NCBI GenBank assembly: GCA_020832865.1 | Contig: JAJHRJ010000019.1 | Span: 1-7,479 of the forward strand | Source of the DNA: Desulfurococcaceae archaeon | Lineage (GTDB): Archaea > Thermoproteota > Thermoprotei_A > Sulfolobales > Desulfurococcaceae | DNA length: 7,479 nt | Direction of reading: 5' to 3' | In this document: positions 1 through 5,597 of the stretch, piece after piece | Position numbering within the stretch: position 1 is the stretch's first letter | Layout of the letters: each line of letters starts with the position of its first letter | Position numbers and translations under genes: made by a program | The notes under the pieces: model-generated | Database searches by the model: none | What the model saw: only the letters and a program-made list of their open reading frames with translations | Told to the model about the DNA's origin: nothing

Positions 1-200
1 GGTATAAAGATAAATTAAAAGTCATTTTAATAGAGACTCACAACGGTCTCCCAGTAGTTTACGGTCTTAATACGGGTTGGACTGTATATTACGTTACGAG
101 GAACAATATTATAAAACTACAGAGCTACCGCGATCTCCTCGATAGAGCAGAGTTATTCTTAAAAGAACTAGAGGTTATTCGATTTGAAGTGCCACCTTGA
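1..200 (+). CDS. C-terminal end of an unrecognised protein (partial at left edge)
   Basis: An open frame enters from the left edge (first full codon at 3) and runs about 65 codons to a TGA at 198-200. There is no ATG, GTG or TTG in frame near the edge, so the start lies outside the window. The visible part reads like real protein: a hydrophobic strand (VILIET), an aromatic stretch (GWTVYYVTRNN), then an amphipathic helix (YRDLLDRAELFLKELE) and a short tail ending in VPP. The other two plus-strand frames stop within the first 20 bases. Its 3' end overlaps the next gene by 17 nt, and that gene's Shine-Dalgarno sequence lies inside it, which suggests one transcript and coupled translation. I recognise no family. 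G+C, estimated by eye, is about 36%, lower than in the cmr genes. Confidence 0.6.
   Translation, partial: YKDKLKVILIETHNGLPVVYGLNTGWTVYYVTRNNIIKLQSYRDLLDRAELFLKELEVIRFEVPP
171..175 (+). promoter_or_regulatory. Shine-Dalgarno site (GAGGT) for the 164-residue protein
   Basis: GAGGT matches the core of the archaeal consensus GGAGGTGAT and lies 8 nt before the TTG at 184. The frame has a stop (TAG at 169-171) just upstream, so this motif and the TTG together fix the start. Confidence 0.6.
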
Positions 201-678
201 ACTACTATCTAACATTTTAAAGAATAAATCGAGTATTGAAACTCACTGCTCATATCTAAATGACGAGCTCAAATTCTGGGAGATCCTTTCCAGGTGTCAT
301 GACCCGAAAAGAACTTGGACGTGTTTATGCGATCCCAGTAAAGGCGCTTGTAAAGACGTCTCTATGTGTCATGGTGGATTATTAAAACACACGAGAATAT
401 TTGACTTATTACTTGTTACAAAGTCTAAGATGTATTACGAAGTTGAGCTTAAGCTTAAGGTTAAATCCACGAATAAAATTAAAGATCATGTCAAGAAATG
501 CTGCGAACAATTCTCTAGTCCCTGTTGCGACTATGAATGTGCCGGGAGAGTTGAAAGAATTGTTGTGCTTAGAAAGGATATTGCTGGTAGTGCTAAAAAC
601 TATTATAGAAGCGTGTCTATATGTAGATTTATTATTATAGCTTTGAGCGAAGATGATGTGTGCAAGCACATTAGGTGA
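184..678 (+). CDS. Cysteine-rich small protein with a possible PD-(D/E)XK nuclease core
   Basis: This 164-residue protein starts at a TTG preceded by GAGGT. I recognise no named family. It has 14 cysteines (8.5%): C3, 22, 38, 47, 49, 56, 62, 106, 107, 114, 115, 119, 147 and 160. Several are paired or close, as expected for zinc binding or disulfides. Residues 72-110 look like a restriction-endonuclease-like core: a strand with an acid (FDLLLV, D74), a second strand carrying E88-x-K90 (YYEVELKLK), then a helix (98-110). Strands at 123-130 (RVERIVVLR) and 147-154 follow. This order, with 13 residues between D74 and E88, fits a PD-(D/E)XK fold; the nuclease reading is inference from motif and predicted topology only. 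It overlaps its upstream neighbour by 17 nt, and its stop touches the next gene, so the three probably form one operon. It could equally be a non-catalytic metal-binding protein. No signal peptide or membrane segment is seen. Confidence 0.7.
   Translation: MKCHLELLSNILKNKSSIETHCSYLNDELKFWEILSRCHDPKRTWTCLCDPSKGACKDVSMCHGGLLKHTRIFDLLLVTKSKMYYEVELKLKVKSTNKIKDHVKKCCEQFSSPCCDYECAGRVERIVVLRKDIAGSAKNYYRSVSICRFIIIALSEDDVCKHIR
673..678 (+). promoter_or_regulatory. Shine-Dalgarno site (AGGTGA) that decides the next start
   Basis: AGGTGA is an excellent match to the archaeal consensus and includes the TGA stop of the 164-residue gene. It lies 8 nt before the TTG at 687, the same spacing as at two other starts here. 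It overlaps the alternative GTG at 675 and so could not serve it. Confidence 0.55.
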
Positions 679-686
679 ATTGTACC

Positions 687-1292
687 TTGCTATTCGTTAT
701 CACTAGGCTTACTTGTGATAATATTACTGGTGCTGAGTGCTGGGTTAATGAACTGGGAACGGGGAAACTCAACGCTATTACCCTAGATCACTCCTCGTGT
801 TGTACTGACAGCGAGGAGGGCAGAGTGTGTAACGCTGTGTGTTCACTTGAAAAAATTCTAAGAGGAGAGCATAAAGCACTATTAGAGAGAGTGCTTATAA
901 ATGACACGATAATGGTGATTGTTTCACCATTCTCACAGTATTTCCCTCACGGAATGTGGCTTGTAGGAGACGTTCCTCAGTGTATTTTCGAGGTTTGGAT
1001 TAATAGGTCTCACTTAGAGGACGCGGAGAAGATTTTAAAGTCTAAACTCACACCACTCGTGAAGTTCTTTCTAGAAGAAAGGAGTCTTTTCATCCCCGAA
1101 TTACTGTACTTCTTACTGTTTACTAAACTAGATTTTCAACGAGCTAGACCAATACGTTTAAATAACAGCGAGTGGCTGTACTTTGATTTCAAAGACGTGA
1201 ACACTAAAGAGTGTGTGAAGTGGTTTAGAGAGAAGTGTAGCGAGGAGAGAGATGAAGCGTGTCTTAGAGTCCTAGGCGAATTAGCAACTTAG
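687..1292 (+). CDS. Unrecognised cysteine-rich protein, 201 residues
   Basis: I do not recognise this protein. The frame opens at GTG 675, which overlaps the upstream stop as GTGA, but the strong AGGTGA motif at 673-678 points to TTG 687; the GTG start would give 205 residues. In the 205-residue numbering there are 11 cysteines: C3, 14, 22, 42, 43, 52, 56, 103, 180, 188 and 196, concentrated in the first 56 residues and again at 180-196. The rest looks globular and mixed alpha/beta: a strand at 79-84 (IMVIVS), aromatic loops around 86-108, hydrophobic helices at 125-150 and a charged C-terminal helix (177-203). There is no signal peptide or clear membrane helix. It is probably co-translated with the cysteine-rich protein before it and may be its partner. 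Its stop overlaps the stop of cmr3 by 4 nt, tail to tail. Confidence 0.65.
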   Translation: MLFVITRLTCDNITGAECWVNELGTGKLNAITLDHSSCCTDSEEGRVCNAVCSLEKILRGEHKALLERVLINDTIMVIVSPFSQYFPHGMWLVGDVPQCIFEVWINRSHLEDAEKILKSKLTPLVKFFLEERSLFIPELLYFLLFTKLDFQRARPIRLNNSEWLYFDFKDVNTKECVKWFREKCSEERDEACLRVLGELAT

Positions 1293-2296
1293 TGGAGTGG
1301 ATAAAGAGTAGCGAAGCCTATTGAGTAGAGCACTCTGAGCACGTCAATTACACTCTTATCTGTGGACTTGGCTTCCACAATAGTTCCCGGAGGCAATACT
1401 AGTATTTGTGGACGTCTAGTTCTCGCCATTTCGTAGTATCCAAGCCCAAGTCTCTCGACGATTAATTTAGGCGGCTTTAACCCGATCTGTGGGACTCCAA
1501 TTACACTGCTACAAAAATCTAATCCCTTCACAGCGTCGAGATAAAGAGCATCTCTTTTCTCGGCTATGAGTGGAATGGGGCTTACAGCTATGTATGCTCC
1601 GCTCTTACTGAGTTCTAGTGGGGATTTTAAAAGGCTTAGTTGCTTAATTAAGAGCTCATCATCAGAGGTGTAGATTTCAGCTACTCTACCCTCGCCTCCA
1701 ATTCGCACAATAGTTTTCTCTAAGGGTTTTTCACAGTTTATCATGTATATGAATAATGGTTTAGCGGGCTTAGATTCGGATTTAGAATTGGTTTCACGTA
1801 TGTATTTGTAAAATCCAAGTGGATATCTATATGTAAATCCCGGTATAACGAGCTTTTCTCCACTAGGACCCTTCCTTTTTAGGGCAATTCCCACGAAGAC
1901 TCCAGGCGTATACTCAAAATGCTCTCTACACTCATCACTAATACTGTACCCAGCTCTGCTCTTTACTATGCAGCCTATTTTGTAGAAGCGAGTGGGGTGA
2001 ACAGGTATAGTAGGGCCGATGAATTCCTTATTACTAATTTCGAAGTAGACAAGTGGACCTTTAACAATGACTTCTCCACAGGAGAGACGTTGTCTTATCT
2101 CATTTACTAGTTCTATTAGACCGCCTAGAGAGTCAAGTGAAGATAAATGAACACCGAGTAGTGCTCCAAGTGCTCCTACTAGTGTTGTTGGTAATGGTGT
2201 TGATAGGCCTTTAACATGTGAGAAGATATCAATACCCGTTACAGGTGTTGCAGATAGTGAGAGTGGTTCTAGTGGGTTAACTACAAGGGCTCTCAT
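1289..2296 (-). CDS. cmr3: Type III-B CRISPR RAMP protein Cmr3
   Basis: Cmr3 is the RAMP (RRM-fold) subunit at the foot of the Cmr complex. With Cmr2 it holds the 5' tag of the crRNA (family knowledge). The 335 residues show the family pattern. The N-terminus (VVNPLEPLSL, residues 5-14) is followed by the typical loop and helix LPTTLVGALGALLG (35-48). The glycine-rich loop GGEGR sits at 200-204, after a strand (KTIVRIG). Near the C-terminus is GLGYYE (284-289), then the strand RPQILVLPPGTIV and GFATLYP (327-333). The length is normal for Cmr3. It starts at ATG 2296, which overlaps the TGA of cmr2 as ATGA; GAGG at 2305-2308, 8 nt upstream, supports this start. It is therefore coupled to cmr2 in one minus-strand operon. 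No terminator was seen after it; its TAA overlaps the convergent gene. Confidence 0.9.
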   Translation of the reverse strand: MRALVVNPLEPLSLSATPVTGIDIFSHVKGLSTPLPTTLVGALGALLGVHLSSLDSLGGLIELVNEIRQRLSCGEVIVKGPLVYFEISNKEFIGPTIPVHPTRFYKIGCIVKSRAGYSISDECREHFEYTPGVFVGIALKRKGPSGEKLVIPGFTYRYPLGFYKYIRETNSKSESKPAKPLFIYMINCEKPLEKTIVRIGGEGRVAEIYTSDDELLIKQLSLLKSPLELSKSGAYIAVSPIPLIAEKRDALYLDAVKGLDFCSSVIGVPQIGLKPPKLIVERLGLGYYEMARTRRPQILVLPPGTIVEAKSTDKSVIDVLRVLYSIGFATLYPLH

Positions 2297-5200
2297 AAGT
2301 GTCGCCTCGTGATTCTGAGTACATTAATTAATTGAACTAGCAAATTGGCTCTCTCTCCACTAATTTCTAGAGTCACCTCTGAGGCTTTTTCGAGTAGTTC
2401 TCTCAGTTTAGTAGTTAGTTCATTTATAACGGGTTTACTGTTCTCTCCTCTCAATGGAATGTTTCTCTTAAAGATGTAGAGAGCGAGAGTTTGTAGCCCC
2501 CTGCGCCTAATGTACTCGGGAATGGACACGTAGTTTTTGAAGTCTTCCGGTATACCTGTAGAGAGAGCTCCTATTCCGGTGAGAAAGCCTAGTGATAGTG
2601 CGTGAATAGTGAGTTGACGCATATCAGTGTTTAGTGAAAGTAGCACCACTACATTACTCCTACTATCAGAGATAACAAGAGTGTCCTTGAAACTCGACTC
2701 CTCGTTTTTAATCCACTTCGCCTCTTTAGCTTTTTCCTCTAGAAGCTCCAGTGCTTTCTCGTACTCCCAGTTCATGTGGTCTTTGATATCTGCGTATCTC
2801 AGACTTACACTTCTACCAGTTGGTAGAGCTGGTACTACTAGACCTGAATTGTCGATATCAATAAACCCCGAGTCTCTAAAGACGCCTCTAATTTCAATAG
2901 CTGTCTTAAACGCTGTTTCGGGGGGCATTAGTGCTAATACGTCGTCTCCACCACTAAAGACGAGCATTCCGTGGTTTCTAGTAATCACTTTAAAGTCCAT
3001 TATTGCGGAGACCATTAGTGAGAGTGATAGAGAGGCTGTCCAGGCTGGAGTTATAGGTAGCCTCTTCTCAAAGCCTAGTAATTTAAGCCCATGCTTTAAT
3101 GTGTCTAAGGAGTTTTGCAGTATCTTTTTTAACTGCCCTTTAATTTCAGCTGTGTAAGAATTCAGCTCAATGCTCTCCACTACACCCTTATAGAAATTGC
3201 TGAAGTAGTTTTCAAGTAAGTCTTCTCCTAGTATGAAGTCTATTCTACCAGTGTGGATTTTTCCAATATTATCTGCATCGCCTCTCAGAATCGCGTAAGA
3301 AGTCTTTAGTCTGTGAGCTCTACAAGCCCTCTCAATACCGAGTAACTCGAGGTAATTAGGTCTACTAAGAACCGCCTCTGTGATCTGGCTACTTAACTGA
3401 CCCACAACTCTTTCTTTCAAAGCACTAATAAAGGATGCCGCGTAGTCTCCGCGCCTACTCAGCTCTCTACAGACCTCTTCTAGAGCATCCTCAGCGTATC
3501 TCACGAACGACTCATACGTTAATTTCGAAACCTCGGCTGCTAGAGTTATATCCTTGGGTTTACCAACCTCTCTAGTCGATAACAGTAAGTCTGTGAGTAT
3601 AGCTGGCTCGGGAAGAAGACCCTTGCGTGCAATAATCTCAGACATCTCACTCAGAAGATCACGGTACTTCTCTCTTAGATTACTTATTATGGCTGAGAAG
3701 CCTTCAAGGGCTATATCGTCTGTTGAGACGAAACTAATTTTGCGCTCTGCGTATTTAAAGAGATAGACTGCTCTCTTAAGTAAGCAGTAAGGTCCCAGAG
3801 CCTCACCTGGTTTAAAGTGCTTTTTGAGCTCACTCCAGTCTCTTAGATTTATCTTCTCTCTCTTAACGCCAAGTATTTTCGCTACGTAATCTTTAAATTC
3901 ATCACCGTATTCGTCAGGCATTTCAGGCTTCTTGGTAGCTTTAATAATCACTGGTTCTACTCCACATAGTGTACAAGGTATCCAGTTACCACTTGATTCT
4001 ACTATACGCTCTGAAATAGGAGTCAACTTGCTCTGCGAATAGACAAAGAATGGTCTTGGTACTGGGTGTCTAACACACCCATTACCAACAGCTAGTCTAG
4101 TCGCTTCTGTCACTAAGAGGTGCCAAAGTAGAATACTGGTGAATTCTCTCTTTACTTCTAATGGCATTTTAGTGAACTCAGCGTAGTTCGATTCGCTTAT
4201 TTCGAGTCCAAGATCTTCACAGGCATCTCTCACGCCCTCCACAAGGCAGCTGATCAGCTTTTCATGTATTTTCTCAACGTCTACAACGTAAATTCTAACT
4301 CCTTGTGGAGGCTCATTAATAATGTCGCATATCTCTCGCAGTAAATAACTTGTAAGCCTTGAAGACACGTCCTCTGAGTCACTTAAACCACACTCTGCTT
4401 CTCTCACGAGACTTCTCCAGGCCTCTCTGTAGGCCCTTTCAAAGCTCTCTGCAACTTCTTCGGGACTACTGTAATCTACTGGTGGAAATAGTAGTGACAG
4501 TGTAGCTGGAATGAGGGGTTGCTCGCTTATAACTCTTAGTTCAGTTTCACTTAAGCCCAGCGCAGTAGCTAGTATTTTCTCAGCTTCTCTCGCAGCGTCG
4601 CTAGCATTGTCTGCTATTATAGCTTTAAGAGTCTTAATAGTGTAGGGGTTCAATCTAGCCGTAGGAGATACAAACACGTCAAATCCGTACTTTCGAGCGT
4701 AATTTAACCCGAGTCTCCACATTAAATTAGAGAGCATCCAACTAGCAGCCCAGAAATCCCCTGCTTTTCTCCCAGAGCCTATGAAGCTCTGTATACCCGG
4801 GTAGTCTACTAGGACGTAGTAGCCTTTGAGCTTCACTGTGTCTGCTCTAGTGACGATATTAGCTATTGTTGCTGATGCGTAAAGGTGGTCGAATATAGTG
4901 TGACTCGGTACTCTCGTATCAGCTAAGCTTGGATATAATCCCTCAGCGTACCACGCAGGTTCTAGTAAAGCGTATAGTGTATTATAAACTGTAACTTCAT
5001 CAGCTACTCGGCTGACTTGCCTTAAAACTCTGTTAATTCTCTCGCCTACTCTCATTACTCTCTCGAGTAGTGCATTGGGATTATTTATACCCATACTTGA
5101 AACTGATACATCACGTGATCGACTCGGGTTGAATATGTTGTGTAGTTTACTGTAATCTACGTAGATGCCCCGAGGCCAATTACCCAGGTGACTAGCTCTG

Positions 5201-5448
5201 ATAAACCTCCTCTCAGCACTCGACGCCAAGCGATCGCAGAGAGCTATGAGGGGTCTAAGCTCCTCACTAAACTCAGAGAAACTCGTACCTCCCAGAACAA
5301 TACTCCTAAATGTTCTCGCCTCTTCTTCATGTCGCTTACCAAAGTTCTCTTTAAGAAGTCCTATTAAGTGCGACTTGTGAGGAGGGTCGTGAAGTAGAAC
5401 CTCGACTTTAAGCCTAATTAATGTAGGTAAATTGTGCAACAAGCCCAC
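2293..5448 (-). CDS. cmr2: Type III-B CRISPR large subunit Cmr2 (Cas10), cOA synthetase
   Basis: Cmr2 is the signalling and nuclease subunit of the RNA-targeting Cmr complex: its Palm domain turns ATP into cyclic oligoadenylate when target RNA is bound. At 1051 residues it is longer than the 871-residue Pyrococcus furiosus protein. Visible parts, in order: an HD nuclease-like domain with LLHDPPHK (H20, D21) and CDRLASS (D72); a first Palm-like domain (VDYPGIQSFI, 214-223, then RKAGDFWAASWMLS); a zinc region with C492-x2-C495 and C555; the catalytic second Palm domain with DAD (724-726) and GGDD (833-836); and a helical C-terminus from about 890. Both HD and GGDD are intact, so DNA cleavage and cOA synthesis are both plausible. 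The second zinc pair is incomplete (GPYC; residue 552 is Gly). GTG 5448 is the first start after an in-frame TAG; TTG 5439, 6 nt after AGGTG, is a good alternative. It overlaps cmr3 by 4 nt. Confidence 0.95.
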   Translation of the reverse strand: MGLLHNLPTLIRLKVEVLLHDPPHKSHLIGLLKENFGKRHEEEARTFRSIVLGGTSFSEFSEELRPLIALCDRLASSAERRFIRASHLGNWPRGIYVDYSKLHNIFNPSRSRDVSVSSMGINNPNALLERVMRVGERINRVLRQVSRVADEVTVYNTLYALLEPAWYAEGLYPSLADTRVPSHTIFDHLYASATIANIVTRADTVKLKGYYVLVDYPGIQSFIGSGRKAGDFWAASWMLSNLMWRLGLNYARKYGFDVFVSPTARLNPYTIKTLKAIIADNASDAAREAEKILATALGLSETELRVISEQPLIPATLSLLFPPVDYSSPEEVAESFERAYREAWRSLVREAECGLSDSEDVSSRLTSYLLREICDIINEPPQGVRIYVVDVEKIHEKLISCLVEGVRDACEDLGLEISESNYAEFTKMPLEVKREFTSILLWHLLVTEATRLAVGNGCVRHPVPRPFFVYSQSKLTPISERIVESSGNWIPCTLCGVEPVIIKATKKPEMPDEYGDEFKDYVAKILGVKREKINLRDWSELKKHFKPGEALGPYCLLKRAVYLFKYAERKISFVSTDDIALEGFSAIISNLREKYRDLLSEMSEIIARKGLLPEPAILTDLLLSTREVGKPKDITLAAEVSKLTYESFVRYAEDALEEVCRELSRRGDYAASFISALKERVVGQLSSQITEAVLSRPNYLELLGIERACRAHRLKTSYAILRGDADNIGKIHTGRIDFILGEDLLENYFSNFYKGVVESIELNSYTAEIKGQLKKILQNSLDTLKHGLKLLGFEKRLPITPAWTASLSLSLMVSAIMDFKVITRNHGMLVFSGGDDVLALMPPETAFKTAIEIRGVFRDSGFIDIDNSGLVVPALPTGRSVSLRYADIKDHMNWEYEKALELLEEKAKEAKWIKNEESSFKDTLVISDSRSNVVVLLSLNTDMRQLTIHALSLGFLTGIGALSTGIPEDFKNYVSIPEYIRRRGLQTLALYIFKRNIPLRGENSKPVINELTTKLRELLEKASEVTLEISGERANLLVQLINVLRITRRHL

Positions 5449-5450
5449 CT
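5446..5450 (-). promoter_or_regulatory. Possible Shine-Dalgarno site (AGGTG) at the cmr2 start
   Basis: On the minus strand AGGTG spans the proposed GTG start and lies 6 nt before a TTG at 5439-5437 (codon 4). Either translation starts at the GTG on a nearly leaderless mRNA, or this motif directs initiation at the TTG, making Cmr2 three residues shorter. Confidence 0.4.
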
Positions 5451-5477
5451 AGCATTTGAATTAGCCACGACGAGGGA

Positions 5478-5486
5478 TAAAAATTT
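5478..5486 (-). promoter_or_regulatory. Putative TATA box of the cmr2-cmr3 operon
   Basis: Read on the minus strand this is AAATTTTTAT, a T-rich box like archaeal TATA elements. Transcription about 25 nt downstream would begin near 5455, giving a leader of only some 8 nt before GTG 5448 or about 17 nt before TTG 5439. The position fits the short leaders common in crenarchaea. Inferred from sequence only. Confidence 0.4.
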
Positions 5487-5498
5487 AACTAAAACGTG

Positions 5499-5532
5499 TT
5501 ATCAGCACAATCGCTGTTCTCATAGCTGATAA
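5499..5532. repeat. Perfect 8-bp inverted repeat, candidate operator
   Basis: TTATCAGC at 5499-5506 and GCTGATAA at 5525-5532 are exact reverse complements separated by 18 nt. The right arm overlaps the putative csx1 TATA box, so a dimeric protein bound here could block csx1 and perhaps affect cmr2. A shorter CAGC-N6-GCTG repeat is nested at 5503-5515. At transcript level the spacer is long for a hairpin, and no T-tract follows on the plus strand, so a protein-binding site is likelier than a terminator. Confidence 0.4.
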
Positions 5533-5540
5533 AAATTTTA
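5529..5540 (+). promoter_or_regulatory. Putative TATA box of csx1
   Basis: ATAAAAATTTTA is an A/T box preceded by purine-containing AGCTG. A start site about 25 nt downstream would fall near 5562, giving a leader of roughly 35 nt before TTG 5598. It overlaps the right arm of the inverted repeat. Confidence 0.4.
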
Positions 5541-5597
5541 CGGCTTGTAAGTAAATAATACCCTGAGTCTTCTAGTAATAGGCTTGATGGTGTTTAT

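Larger units (their letters stand above)
5449..5597. promoter_or_regulatory. Divergent promoter region between cmr2 and csx1
   Basis: This 149-bp gap is the largest non-coding stretch in the window and separates divergent cmr2 and csx1. It is A/T-rich. It holds two copies of the word GATAAAAATTT (5476-5486 and 5528-5538), one suitably placed upstream of each gene, and an 8-bp inverted repeat between them. No other gene is visible in it. Confidence 0.7.

Noticed and set aside
401..669. Two alternative frames (one on each strand) over the 164-residue gene
   Set aside because: The chosen frame has a Shine-Dalgarno site, overlaps both neighbours tightly and shows alternating strand and helix patterns; the other two do not.
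1919..2110. Plus-strand 63-codon frame opposite cmr3
   Set aside because: It is antisense to well-supported cmr3 sequence and has no start signal of its own.
2627..3157. Plus-strand open frame of 176 codons opposite cmr2
   Set aside because: It lies fully inside cmr2, over the conserved DAD-to-GGDD Palm region. Its translation is Ser/Leu-rich low-complexity sequence typical of an antisense shadow, with no Shine-Dalgarno site.
3554..3766. Plus-strand 70-codon frame opposite cmr2
   Set aside because: Antisense shadow, rich in Ser and Arg, with no supporting signals.
5414..5455. Minus-strand 13-codon ORF (ATG 5455 to TAG) overlapping the cmr2 start out of frame, a possible leader peptide
   Set aside because: It would sit close to the predicted transcript start, but such short ORFs arise by chance and nothing else supports it.
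5499..5540. Reading the inverted repeat plus the following A/T run as an intrinsic terminator
   Set aside because: It lies between divergent gene starts, where no transcript needs to end, and the loop would be 18 nt with short arms.
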